Shown here piece after piece: positions 25,499 to 33,550 of a stretch of DNA of 64,000 nt (the stretch's first letter is position 1; the number at the start of each line of letters is the position of its first letter). Source of the DNA: GCA-002708145 sp045562755 (lineage in GTDB: Bacteria; Chloroflexota; Dehalococcoidia; Lucifugimonadales; Lucifugimonadaceae). Made by a program: the position numbers and the translations under genes. The stretch spans positions 434,001 to 498,000 of the forward strand of contig JBJKVF010000006.1 of the NCBI GenBank assembly GCA_045562755.1, written 5' to 3'. The notes beneath the pieces were generated by a model. The model made no database searches and was not told where the DNA came from. It was given only the letters and a program-made list of their open reading frames with translations.

Positions 25499-26311
25499 CT
25501 ATTCTTTTGTTAATATTTCTGGACCATTATCTGTAATTGCTACAGTATGTTCAAAATGGCATGACAACTTGCCATCTTCAGTTACCACAGTCCAACCATC
25601 GTCTAAAAGTTTTGTTCTCCATGTTCCAGCATTAACCATTGGTTCAATTGCCAAAACAAGACCATGAACCAGTTCAATTCCTACTCCAGAAGGACCAAAA
25701 TTCGGAACTTGAGGAGGTTCATGTAAATTTTTTCCGATACCATGACCTACATATTCTCTTACTAGTTCATACGAACTATCGATAACATACTTCTCTATAG
25801 AATTTGATATATCTCCGATTCTTTTACCAACACGACAAGATTCTATTCCTTTCGAAAGCGAATCTCTCGTTACATCGATTAACTTTTGTTTTTTATGGGT
25901 AGAAGAACCAACAATTTGAGATATAGCATGGTCACTATTAAATCCATCAACTAATGCACCACAATCCATTGTTACCATATCACCCGATTGAACTTTTCTG
26001 TCACTAGGTATACCGTGAACAATTTCTTCATTAATTGATATACATGCTGTTGCTGGAAAACCATACAAGCCTAAAAATGCTGGCTTAGCATTTTCAGATT
26101 CTATAACATCTCGAGCAATAGAATCCAACTCTTTTGTTGTGATACCTGACTCAAGAGCTTCAAATGATTTTCTTAATGCTTTAGCAACAATTCTGCCTGC
26201 TTCTCGCATAATATCAAGTTCTTCATCCGTTTTAATTATAGCAGTATTGTTATGATTTACACTACCATATGTATCATTTTTAGAATTTCTATTTGAATTT
26301 GAATTACTCAT
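25499..26311 (-). CDS. map: Methionine aminopeptidase, type I
   Basis: It removes the N-terminal methionine from nascent proteins. The catalytic domain begins at IKTDEELDIMREAGRIVA. Two-metal ligand motifs are visible: the histidine in NEEIVHGIPSDR, the aspartates in MVTMDCGALVDGFNSD, the histidine in YVGHGIGKNLHEPP, and the glutamates in AIEPMVN and the C-terminal CHFEHTVAIT. It is 270 residues long; about 25 residues of Asn/Ser-rich sequence precede the conserved domain and are probably disordered. It lies between adk and infA. Confidence 0.97.
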   Translation of the reverse strand: MSNSNSNRNSKNDTYGSVNHNNTAIIKTDEELDIMREAGRIVAKALRKSFEALESGITTKELDSIARDVIESENAKPAFLGLYGFPATACISINEEIVHGIPSDRKVQSGDMVTMDCGALVDGFNSDHAISQIVGSSTHKKQKLIDVTRDSLSKGIESCRVGKRIGDISNSIEKYVIDSSYELVREYVGHGIGKNLHEPPQVPNFGPSGVGIELVHGLVLAIEPMVNAGTWRTKLLDDGWTVVTEDGKLSCHFEHTVAITDNGPEILTKE

Positions 26312-26317
26312 AAAATC

Positions 26318-26968
26318 TTATACCGCTATAAATTTTGAAATTTCTTCGAAAATTTCATCTTCTGTCCCTCTTGCATCAATATCGACTAAATTAACGTTTA
26401 AGTCTTTATAATATTTAACTACAGGAAAAGTTTCATTTTTGTAAACAGTGATCCTTCTCGCAACTGATTTTGGGTTATCATCATCCCTTACTTTAATATC
26501 ACAGTAAGTATTTGATGAATTCTCACAATTAATTTTCAAAATTTCTTCTGGGAATTTTAATTTAATAGGATTTTGACAAGATACGCAAACAGCTCTAGTA
26601 GAAAGCCTATTAATTAATTCTTCATCATCAACATTCATGTGTAAAACAACCGCGATTTTTTGTTGATTTTCAGTTAATTTTATACTGAGAGCTTCGGCTT
26701 GCGAAATATTTCGAGGGAATCCATCAATTAAGTTTTTTGTATTTAATTCACCAAGGTTGTCAACAATCATTTCTACAATATAACTATCTGGCACCAAATC
26801 ACCATTATTCATATAAGATTTTGCAATTTTACCTAATCTAGACTCAGATTGTACTTCCTTGCGTAACATATCTCCAGTTGAAATATAATCAAAATCAAAT
26901 TCATCTACTATTTTGCGAGCTTGAGTCCCCTTTCCAGCTCCAGGAGGGCCCAATAAAATTACATTCAT
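26318..26968 (-). CDS. adk: Adenylate kinase with atypical cysteine-containing lid
   Basis: It interconverts AMP + ATP and 2 ADP. The P-loop LGPPGAGKGTQA is at the N-terminus, then the AMP-binding YISTGDMLRKEV and LIDGFPRNISQAEAL. The lid starts at LSTRAVCVSC and contains four cysteines (CVSC, NC, YC), suggesting a zinc site. Their spacing, with a NENSSNT-like insert before the second pair, differs from the usual CxxC-CxxC/D arrangement. The catalytic arginines follow in VRDDDN and VARRI. It is 216 residues long and placed between secY and map. Confidence 0.96.
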   Translation of the reverse strand: MNVILLGPPGAGKGTQARKIVDEFDFDYISTGDMLRKEVQSESRLGKIAKSYMNNGDLVPDSYIVEMIVDNLGELNTKNLIDGFPRNISQAEALSIKLTENQQKIAVVLHMNVDDEELINRLSTRAVCVSCQNPIKLKFPEEILKINCENSSNTYCDIKVRDDDNPKSVARRITVYKNETFPVVKYYKDLNVNLVDIDARGTEDEIFEEISKFIAV

Positions 26969-26980
26969 TATTACCTCAAA

Positions 26981-27322
26981 TTACTTTACAAAGCCCTCAT
27001 AATTTCTCATAAGCAGTTGAGATTCAAGTTGTCTCATTGTATCAAGTGCAACTCCAACCATAATTAAGAGACTCGTGCTTTGAAGTATTGTAGTTGCATT
27101 AGGAAGATTTGTTATGAGTTGCGCGATGAAAGGAATTATAGCAACAAAGCCAAGAAACAATGCTCCACCCCAAGTAATTCTAAGAACTACCCTCATAAGA
27201 AATTCTTTAGTCGGTGGACCCGGCCTTATGCCAGGAACAAAACCGCCATTTTTTTGTAGGTTTTCAGCTATATTTTGCTGATTATGTACAACTAGGGTGT
27301 AGAAAAAAAGTAAAGATAACAA
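26981..27322 (-). pseudogene. secY: SecY C-terminal part, separated by frameshift
   Basis: This frame holds the last quarter of SecY: YTLVVHNQQNIAENLQKNGG, the cytoplasmic FVPGIRPGPPT loop that contacts SecA and the ribosome, two more membrane helices and the C-terminal tail MRQLESQLLMRNYEGFVK. The nominal TTG start at 27322 is within the upstream fragment and has no ribosome-binding site. Joining it to the N-terminal fragment after removing one base from the A7 tract (plus-strand 27303-27309) gives a normal SecY of about 453 residues. Confidence 0.9.
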
Positions 27323-28343
27323 CTAATAAAAATACTGCAATCCAATATATCGAACTTGTAGGGCCAAACGAGTTTTGAAAAAAGTTTGCTATATTTGATA
27401 TAAAACTTCCTGAACCATCATTAAAATAGCTTGCTACTACAGATGGAAAAATCAATATTGAAAATGCAAAGATTAGAGGTATCATCCCAGCAGCATTAAC
27501 TCTTAGTGGAATGTTCGTAGCACCTGATTGTCTATACATTTGCCCACCTCTAAAAACACTTCTTCCATACTGAACTGGTATTTTTCTCTGAGCTTCTGCA
27601 AAATAAACAATTAAATATATTATAACTATGGCAATCACTATTAACATCACTACCTGAAAAGTTTGTTCACGAAGTAACCATAATTGACCAACTACTTGAG
27701 GTAGAGTGGATACTATTCCTGCAAAAATTATCATTGAAATTCCATTTCCAATACCCTTTTCCGTTACTAACTCACCCATCCAAACTAATAGCATAGTGCC
27801 TGCAGTCATTGCTGTAAGTATGGCGATAGTATTTAGTGTATTGCCTCCTCCGAAACCAATCCCAGATATAGCAGAACCACTCTGAGATAAAAAACCACCT
27901 GCAAATAAATTTAATTGGCCATAACCTTGTAGAAATGCTAATGGGACAGTAAGATAATGAGTATACCTATTAATTGCTTGTCTACCAGCATCTCCTTCCT
28001 GTGAAAGATTTTTTAGTGTCGGTATTATAGGAGTCAATATCTGCAAAATGATTGAAGCTGTTATATAAGGATATACACCAAGTGCAGCTATTGAAAGATT
28101 TCTTAAAGCGCCACCTGAAAACAAATCTAAAAAGCCAAGTAGAGGATTAGCTTCAAAGGCAGCAGCTAAGGCATCTCTATCAACACCAGGTACCGGAACA
28201 TGAGCAAAAAATCTAAATAAAACCAGTATGAAAAGAGTAAACATAATTCTATATCTAAGATCAGGAATACCCCAGGCATCTACTGCAGCCTTAAATAATG
28301 CAGGTATTGGTGATTTTGAACTTTGATTAGTTGAGGTAGTCAT
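27282..28343 (-). CDS. secY: Preprotein translocase subunit SecY, N-terminal part (frameshifted)
   Basis: SecY forms the protein-conducting channel in the membrane. The first eight or so helices are here: family segments include FAHVPVPGVDRDAL, the plug region FLDLFSGGALRNLSI, LGVYPYITASIILQIL and the PVQYGRSVFRGGQMYRQ region. The frame reads VVIFTFF correctly and then ends with a foreign LHPSCT. One base fewer in the run of seven T (minus strand) gives TFFYTLVVHNQQ, the expected sequence. secY is essential in all known bacteria, so the break is either a sequencing error or is bypassed by slippage. Confidence 0.93.
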   Translation of the reverse strand: MTTSTNQSSKSPIPALFKAAVDAWGIPDLRYRIMFTLFILVLFRFFAHVPVPGVDRDALAAAFEANPLLGFLDLFSGGALRNLSIAALGVYPYITASIILQILTPIIPTLKNLSQEGDAGRQAINRYTHYLTVPLAFLQGYGQLNLFAGGFLSQSGSAISGIGFGGGNTLNTIAILTAMTAGTMLLVWMGELVTEKGIGNGISMIIFAGIVSTLPQVVGQLWLLREQTFQVVMLIVIAIVIIYLIVYFAEAQRKIPVQYGRSVFRGGQMYRQSGATNIPLRVNAAGMIPLIFAFSILIFPSVVASYFNDGSGSFISNIANFFQNSFGPTSSIYWIAVFLLVVIFTFFLHPSCT

Positions 28344-28346
28344 AAA

Positions 28347-28796
28347 TTATTCTGTCTTCTTTTCATCAATGATTATAACTGAGCCTCCAAGAGACTCTAT
28401 TTGTTCTTTTGCAGATTTACTGAAATGATTAGCGGTAATATTCAACTTTTTTGTCAATTTACCACCAGCTAAGATCTTAAGTTTATTTTTTTTATTTTTT
28501 ATAATATTTTTCTGTACTAGGCTATCTTTAGAAATATTAGAACCATCATCAAATTGATTTAAAGTGTCTAAATTTATCACAGAATATTTTGTCTTGAAAA
28601 TATTATTAAATCCTCTCATATGTGGCAATTTTTTTATGAGAGGTAACTGGCCACCCTCAAACAAAAAAGGAACACTACCTCTTTGTTTTTGGCCTTTACT
28701 TCCTCGCCCTGAAAAAGTACCATGGCCTGATCCATTTCCACGTCCAACTCTTTTTCTATTTTTTTTGTTTGATTTCAGTTGATGTAATGATGACAT
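28347..28796 (-). CDS. rplO: 50S ribosomal protein L15
   Basis: L15 is a late-assembly 23S rRNA protein. The glycine-rich basic N-terminus with KRVGRGNGSGHGTFSGRGSK and the segment FEGGQLPLIKKLPHMRGFNN are diagnostic, and the C-terminal IESLGGSVIIID completes it. The length of 149 residues is normal. Its stop is three bases before secY, the classical rplO-secY junction. Confidence 0.97.
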   Translation of the reverse strand: MSSLHQLKSNKKNRKRVGRGNGSGHGTFSGRGSKGQKQRGSVPFLFEGGQLPLIKKLPHMRGFNNIFKTKYSVINLDTLNQFDDGSNISKDSLVQKNIIKNKKNKLKILAGGKLTKKLNITANHFSKSAKEQIESLGGSVIIIDEKKTE

Positions 28797-28817
28797 ATCA
28801 AATCCTAATTAATTTCA

Positions 28818-29003
28818 CTATTTGTTAACTTGCTCAACAGTTATTAAATGACTAACTTTTTTTATCATACCCATTATATTTTCAGTATCTTCATGATACT
28901 TAACATGATTGATTTTTCTTAGCCCGAGGGCTCTTAATGTAGCCTTTTGATTAGGCTTAATTCCTATTGAACTTCTTATTTGTTTTATTATTATTTTAGA
29001 CAT
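28818..29003 (-). CDS. rpmD: 50S ribosomal protein L30
   Basis: A 61-residue protein with the L30 pattern IIIKQIRSSIGIKPNQKATL followed by RALGLRKINHVKYHEDT. It lies between rpsE and rplO, the usual spc order. L30 is dispensable in some bacteria but present here. Confidence 0.96.
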   Translation of the reverse strand: MSKIIIKQIRSSIGIKPNQKATLRALGLRKINHVKYHEDTENIMGMIKKVSHLITVEQVNK

Positions 29004-29011
29004 TTTGTAGA

Positions 29012-29563
29012 TTATCCCTCTCTTCGCTTAGAAATTACTGTTTTGGGATCTCTCAATTGTCCTAAAGCTTCTAAGGTAGCTCTTACTATATTTATAGTAT
29101 TTGATGATCCAAATGTCTTAGAAAGTACATCGGTAACTCCCACAGCCTCTAATACAGCACGAACTCCCCCTCCCGCTATTACTCCTGTTCCAGGAGCAGC
29201 TGGCTTAAGCAAAACTTTTGAACCTGAAAATTTTGTGGTTATTTCATGAGGTATAGTAGGGCCATTTAATACCATGTCTGTCATATTCTTTTTGGCATAA
29301 ATAGTACCTTTTCTGACAGCATCTGGCACAGCTGCAGCTGAACCTAATCCTGCCCCAACCTTTCCTTTTCCATCACCAACAACCACCATAGCGTTAAAAG
29401 TTAGATTTCTACCACCCTTAACAACTTTGGATACTCTACGAATTTTGATAACTCGCTCTATAAGTTGCGATTCTTCTTGATTTCTTTGTCTTCTACGTCT
29501 AGACCGACCTGGACGAGAATTATTTTTTTCATTTTTTTGTATTCTATTAGTATCTGTAACCAT
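29012..29563 (-). CDS. rpsE: 30S ribosomal protein S5
   Basis: S5 lies near the mRNA entry and contributes to decoding accuracy. The double-stranded RNA-binding segment VIKIRRVSKVVKGG-like (read IKIRRVSKVVKGGRNLTFNA), VVGDGKGKVGAGLGSA and the C-terminal KPAAPGTGVIAGGGVRAVLE are intact. It is 183 residues long with a basic N-terminal extension (RPGRSRRRRQRNQEE). It follows rplR by one base. Confidence 0.97.
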   Translation of the reverse strand: MVTDTNRIQKNEKNNSRPGRSRRRRQRNQEESQLIERVIKIRRVSKVVKGGRNLTFNAMVVVGDGKGKVGAGLGSAAAVPDAVRKGTIYAKKNMTDMVLNGPTIPHEITTKFSGSKVLLKPAAPGTGVIAGGGVRAVLEAVGVTDVLSKTFGSSNTINIVRATLEALGQLRDPKTVISKRREG

Positions 29564-29564
29564 A

Positions 29565-29918
29565 TTAAAAAATTAATCCTTTTGATCGAGCTCCATCTGC
29601 TAAAGCTTTAACACGACCATGAAATTTGTAACCCCCTCTATCAAACACAACCTTTTTCACTCCTGCAGACTTAGCTTTATCGGCTAAATCTTCACCAACT
29701 ATTTTAGCTAAATCTAATTTTGATATTGTTTCATCTAATTTAAGTGATGACGAAGCTACTAAAGTCGCACCTTTTTCATCATCTATGATTTGTGCATGTA
29801 TATGTTTATTACTTCTAAAAACAGATAATCTTGGTTTATCAGTTAGACCAATAATTTTCTTCCTGACTCTTCTATGCCTTATATATCTACCTCTTGTATC
29901 AAATTTCTTACTTCCCAT
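29565..29918 (-). CDS. rplR: 50S ribosomal protein L18
   Basis: L18 binds 5S rRNA in the central protuberance. RRVRKKIIGLTDKPRLSVFR and HIHAQIIDDEKGATLVASSS are typical, as is the C-terminal FDRGGYKFHGRVKALADGAR. The 117-residue length is normal. One base separates it from both neighbours in the run. Confidence 0.97.
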   Translation of the reverse strand: MGSKKFDTRGRYIRHRRVRKKIIGLTDKPRLSVFRSNKHIHAQIIDDEKGATLVASSSLKLDETISKLDLAKIVGEDLADKAKSAGVKKVVFDRGGYKFHGRVKALADGARSKGLIF

Positions 29919-29919
29919 T

Positions 29920-30468
29920 TTATTGAGTTCCTCCTACTGCTGTTTTACCAGCCTTCCTTCTAATTACTTCATCTGAATATTTGATTCCTTTTCCTGTATA
30001 TGGGTTAGGTGGTCGAAACTTTCTAATTACTGCTGCTTGCTGACCAACAGATTGTTTATCAGCACCAGAAATGATAATGAAGTTTTGTCCTTCTGTTTTT
30101 AAGACATTTTTTTCTAGAGGATCTATTAATACAGGATGTGAAAACCCTACATTCATTTCTAAACTTTTTCCCTTTTGTTGAACTCTATAACCGGTACCAA
30201 TTAATTCAAGCCTTTTTTCAAAACCTTGGTCACAACCAATCACCATATTATTGATTAGGCTTCTTGACAGCCCATGAAGAGCCCTAACGTTAGGTTCATC
30301 ACTTGATCTTTGTACATTAAGTTCATCAGAAGTAATATCAATAGTGATATTGTCTGGCAAATTATACTCCAAGCTATCATTCTTACCAGTAACAGTAAGT
30401 ATACTAGAGTGTAATTCTACCTTAATCCCTTCTGGGATTTTTATTGTCTGTTTTCCTATTCGAGACAT
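29920..30468 (-). CDS. rplF: 50S ribosomal protein L6
   Basis: L6 sits near the sarcin-ricin loop and elongation-factor site. It has two similar domains: the first with MSRIGKQTIKIPEGIKVEL, and the second with the RPPNPYTGKGIKYSDEVIRR signature. The 182-residue length is normal. It lies between rpsH and rplR. Confidence 0.98.
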   Translation of the reverse strand: MSRIGKQTIKIPEGIKVELHSSILTVTGKNDSLEYNLPDNITIDITSDELNVQRSSDEPNVRALHGLSRSLINNMVIGCDQGFEKRLELIGTGYRVQQKGKSLEMNVGFSHPVLIDPLEKNVLKTEGQNFIIISGADKQSVGQQAAVIRKFRPPNPYTGKGIKYSDEVIRRKAGKTAVGGTQ

Positions 30469-30499
30469 ATTTTATTCACTTTCCTTAAATATAAAGTAT

Positions 30500-30901
30500 T
30501 TACCAAACATAGAATAATAATTCTCCACCTAAACCTTGATTTTTTGCCTCGTACCCAGTCAATATACCTTTAGATGTTGACAACATTGCTGTGGCTATAC
30601 CTCCAAAATATCTTGGTATTTCATTTTTACCCACATAGACTCTGAGGCCCGGTTTACTAACACGTTTTAATCCCATTATTGCAGGAGTGTTACCATCAAA
30701 ATACTTTAATTTCACACTTAAAACTTCACTTGCCACTGAGTCTCCTTTTGAACCTAAATCAGAAATAAAACCTTCTTTTTTTAGAATCTTAAGTATAGAT
30801 TTCTTAATCTTTGAATTAGGAATATCTACAGTCTCATGCCTAGACATAGTAGCATTTCGAATTCTAGTAATCATATCTGCAATTGGATCATTAATAGACA
30901 A
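30500..30901 (-). CDS. rpsH: 30S ribosomal protein S8
   Basis: S8 is a primary 16S rRNA binder. The start MSINDPIADMITRIRNATMS, the GLKRVSKPGLRVYVGKNEIP segment and the final STSKGILTGYEAKNQGLGGE are diagnostic. It has 133 residues. In E. coli S8 represses the spc operon; I see no evidence here for or against that. Confidence 0.98.
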   Translation of the reverse strand: MSINDPIADMITRIRNATMSRHETVDIPNSKIKKSILKILKKEGFISDLGSKGDSVASEVLSVKLKYFDGNTPAIMGLKRVSKPGLRVYVGKNEIPRYFGGIATAMLSTSKGILTGYEAKNQGLGGELLFYVW

Positions 30902-30902
30902 T

Positions 30903-31208
30903 TTACAAACTTCCTTTTCTTACCCCTGGAAGCTCACCTTCCAAGGCTAGTTTTCTAAAGGTTATTCTGGAAAGCCCGAAATATCTCATGTAACCTCTAG
31001 GTCTTCCGGTGACAGAACACCTATTTCTTAATCGATTAGGAGAAGAATTTTTGGGTAATTTTGATAATTCTTGTCTAGCAGTAAATCTATCTTCTGGAGT
31101 CAATGACATATCCAGAGAAGTTTTACGTAGCTCAATACGCTTTTGCATATGAGAGTCAACAAGTTTTTTTCTCTTTTTTTCTCTTTCTAACATAGATCTT
31201 TTAGCCAA
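30903..31208 (-). CDS. rpsN: 30S ribosomal protein S14, long zinc-free form
   Basis: It has 101 residues, with the E. coli-like long N-terminus (MAKRSMLEREKKRKKLVDSH) and the C-terminal pattern RNRCSVTGRPRGYMRYFGLS. The paired CxxC zinc sites of the short form are absent; only one cysteine remains. It therefore matches the zinc-independent class, as does L36 in the same operon. It lies between rplE and rpsH. Confidence 0.97.
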   Translation of the reverse strand: MAKRSMLEREKKRKKLVDSHMQKRIELRKTSLDMSLTPEDRFTARQELSKLPKNSSPNRLRNRCSVTGRPRGYMRYFGLSRITFRKLALEGELPGVRKGSL

Positions 31209-31226
31209 AAATATTCTCCTAATATA

Positions 31227-31916
31227 CTAATTTTCTAACTTTATAAATGGCATACCTAACAACTCAAATAATCTCAAGCCTTCTTCATCTGAATTTGCTG
31301 AGTTAACTAAAATTATTTGTAAACCTCTCATTTTATCAATTTCATTATAATCAATCTCCGGAAATGTAGATTGATCTCGCATGCCTAATGAATAATTCCC
31401 TCGACCATCAAAGCCTGACCTCTTAATTCCTCTGAAATCTCTAACTCTAGGAAGAGCAATATTAACTAACCTATCATAAAACTGCCACATTCTTTTACCC
31501 CTAAGCGTTACACTCGTTCCAACAACAGATCCTTCTCTTAGTTTGAAATTTGCAATAGATACTTTTGCTCGATTTTGCTTAGGTTTTTGACCAGTTATCT
31601 TCATCAAATCATTATTAGCGGCATTTAGAGCTGAATTACTATCCAAAGCTTCACCTACGCCGATATTAACAATTATTTTTTTAATTGTAGGTACCTGCAT
31701 TGGATTTTTATACCCAAATTCTTTTGTCAATAAAGGAGCAACTTCATCATTGTAAATTTTCTTAACTCTAGGGATACTTATAACTAGAGATTCCTTTTCT
31801 TTTTGTTTAGTAGAAACATTTTTTTTGACCTGTTTAGACTTTGTTGCAGTTTTCTTTGTTGCAGTTTTCTTTGTTGCAGTTTTCTTTGTTGCGATTTTCT
31901 TTTTATCTTCTGCCAC
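31227..31916 (-). CDS. rplE: 50S ribosomal protein L5 with Lys-rich repeat N-terminal extension
   Basis: L5 binds 5S rRNA and contacts P-site tRNA. The core starts at PRVKKIYNDEVAPLLTKEFG and includes VPTIKKIIVNIGVGEALDS, GVTLRG-like segment VGTSVTLRGKRMWQFYDRLV and FPEIDYNEIDKMRGLQI. Before it lie about 47 extra residues made largely of ATKKTATKKTATKKT. These are encoded by a 15-bp tandem repeat near 31841-31900. The GTG start at 31916 lies within the end of rplX, a 14-base overlap. If a later start were used, no good codon with a ribosome-binding site is evident. Confidence 0.95.
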   Translation of the reverse strand: MAEDKKKIATKKTATKKTATKKTATKSKQVKKNVSTKQKEKESLVISIPRVKKIYNDEVAPLLTKEFGYKNPMQVPTIKKIIVNIGVGEALDSNSALNAANNDLMKITGQKPKQNRAKVSIANFKLREGSVVGTSVTLRGKRMWQFYDRLVNIALPRVRDFRGIKRSGFDGRGNYSLGMRDQSTFPEIDYNEIDKMRGLQIILVNSANSDEEGLRLFELLGMPFIKLEN

Positions 31917-32214
31917 TCTTCACCATCCTTACCATAGAACCATCTTCTAGCCTCTTTTTATAAACTCTTCCGGATTTACCAGTTTCTGGATCAACTAATA
32001 AAAGATTTGAAATATGAATAGGAGATTCTCCCTTAACAATCCCTGTTTGAGAAACTCCAGGGCGCGCTTTTATATGTCTTGTTGAAATATTTACTCCCTC
32101 AACAACAGCCTGATTTTTTGAAGAAATTACTCTTATTACATTTCCTTTTTTACCCTTATCTTTACCTGATATAACTAGCACCTGGTCATCTTTTTTAATT
32201 TTTATTTTGCTCAT
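31903..32214 (-). CDS. rplX: 50S ribosomal protein L24
   Basis: L24 starts 50S assembly. The KOW motif DQVLVISGKDKGKKGNVIRV near the N-terminus and the segment GVNISTRHIKARPG identify it; 103 residues is normal. Its ATG overlaps the rplN stop by one base, and its end overlaps the repeat-encoding start of rplE. Confidence 0.97.
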   Translation of the reverse strand: MSKIKIKKDDQVLVISGKDKGKKGNVIRVISSKNQAVVEGVNISTRHIKARPGVSQTGIVKGESPIHISNLLLVDPETGKSGRVYKKRLEDGSMVRMVKSGRR

Positions 32215-32582
32215 TATAATACCTCCGGTGCCAATGAAACTATTCGCATAAATTGCTTATTTCTTAATTCTCTTGCTACCGGGCCAAATATTCGTGTACC
32301 CCTAGGATTCTGATCTTCACCAATTATAACGCAGGCATTATCATCAAACCGAATTAAGGAACCATCTGATCGTTGAACTTCTTTAGATGTCCTAACGACA
32401 ACAGCTTTTACAACTTCATGCATTTTCACATTTCCTCCAGGTTGCGCATCTTTTACAGCACATGTAATAACATCTCCAAGTGATGCATACGCTCTTGAAC
32501 CACCACCTGTTATATTTATACATAGTACTTCTCTGGCACCTGAATTATCTGCTACTTTAAGTCGAGTTTCTCTTTGAATCAT
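32214..32582 (-). CDS. rplN: 50S ribosomal protein L14
   Basis: L14 lies at the subunit interface. The sequence MIQRETRLKVADNSGAREVL and the segments GGSRAYASLGDVITCAVKDA, VVRTSKEVQRSDGSLIRFDD and GTRIFGPVARELR are diagnostic. The 122-residue length is exactly that of the family. Confidence 0.98.
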   Translation of the reverse strand: MIQRETRLKVADNSGAREVLCINITGGGSRAYASLGDVITCAVKDAQPGGNVKMHEVVKAVVVRTSKEVQRSDGSLIRFDDNACVIIGEDQNPRGTRIFGPVARELRNKQFMRIVSLAPEVL

Positions 32583-32590
32583 TTTTATAC

Positions 32591-32872
32591 CTATAATTTC
32601 TTTTCTTGATCAATATTGACTTCTTCATAGTCAACTTTTTCTAATATTTCAATAACTCTCCATCTTTTTGTTTTGGAATAAGGCCTAGTTTCTTCTATCA
32701 TCACCTTATCTCCAATACTCGCACTGTTGAGCTCATCATGTGCTACAAATTTGGTTAGCTTTCTCCTAGATTTTTTATATATTCTATCTTTTTGAAGCCA
32801 TGAAACTCCAACAATAACTGTTTTGTCATTTTTTCCAGATATTATGAATCCAGTTTGTTTTTTACGTGCCAC
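32591..32872 (-). CDS. rpsQ: 30S ribosomal protein S17
   Basis: S17 is an OB-fold primary 16S rRNA binder. TGFIISGKNDKTVIVGVSWL, the KFVAHDELNSASIGDKVMIE region and RPYSKTKRWRVIEIL are typical; 93 residues. It overlaps the end of rpmC by 11 bases. Confidence 0.97.
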   Translation of the reverse strand: MARKKQTGFIISGKNDKTVIVGVSWLQKDRIYKKSRRKLTKFVAHDELNSASIGDKVMIEETRPYSKTKRWRVIEILEKVDYEEVNIDQEKKL

Positions 32873-33131
32873 TTATGCCATCCTTAACTACTTCTGAAGA
32901 ATCATCCTGTTCGATTTTTTGGGAACCAGAATTAAGTTCTTGACTGATTCTTCTTTCATTTATAACTGTATTTACTCTTGCGATAATTTTTTTGGTATTA
33001 CCAATTTCATTTGTATTGGTCAGTTGCAATGTAGCTTTGCTAAATCTCAGATTCATTAAAGCTTTATGTTGTTCCATTAGTTCTTTTTCTAAATCTGAAT
33101 TATTTAGTTGTCTTATTTCATCAATCTTCAT
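32862..33131 (-). CDS. rpmC: 50S ribosomal protein L29
   Basis: L29 lies at the tunnel exit. The helical hairpin MKIDEIRQLNNSDLEKELME with ALMNLRFSKATLQLTNTNEI and KKIIARVNTVINER is clear. A tail of about 20 residues (ending VVKDGISGT) extends it to 89 residues, compared with the usual 60-70. The start overlaps the rplP stop by one base. Confidence 0.96.
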   Translation of the reverse strand: MKIDEIRQLNNSDLEKELMEQHKALMNLRFSKATLQLTNTNEIGNTKKIIARVNTVINERRISQELNSGSQKIEQDDSSEVVKDGISGT

Positions 33132-33547
33132 TAAAATTCTTCACTCCTTGAAACAATTCTTGTTGGAATAGATAATTTATGAGAAGCCCTTCTTAACGCT
33201 TCTCTAGCATCTTCCTCAGAAACGTCAGCTATTTCATATAACATTCTACCCCTTCTAATAACAGCCACCCATCTATCTACAGCTCCTTTACCTCCACCCA
33301 TTCGTGTTTCTGCAGGCCTTGCACTAATTGCCTTATCAGGAAAAAGTCTAACCCATAACTGTCCACCTCTTTTGACATAACCAGTAATTGCTCGTCTTGC
33401 TGCCTCAATTTCACGAGCTGAAACCCAACCTGGGCCTTCAGCTTTCAATCCAAATTCCCCATAGACCATACTAGAACCTTTAGTTCTAATTCCTTTCATC
33501 CTACCTCGATGAAATTTTCTATATTTTGTTCTCTTAGGCTGAAGCAT
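33131..33547 (-). CDS. rplP: 50S ribosomal protein L16
   Basis: L16 helps shape the A-site tRNA channel. MLQPKRTKYRKFHRGRMKGI, the segment ALKAEGPGWVSAREIEAAR-like (read GLKAEGPGWVSAREIEAARR) and RMGGGKGAVDRWVAVI are diagnostic. The 138-residue length is normal. Confidence 0.98.
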   Translation of the reverse strand: MLQPKRTKYRKFHRGRMKGIRTKGSSMVYGEFGLKAEGPGWVSAREIEAARRAITGYVKRGGQLWVRLFPDKAISARPAETRMGGGKGAVDRWVAVIRRGRMLYEIADVSEEDAREALRRASHKLSIPTRIVSRSEEF

Positions 33548-33550
33548 TAC

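Noticed and set aside
26981..27322. A separate small membrane protein after secY
   Set aside because: Its sequence is exactly the missing C-terminal quarter of SecY.
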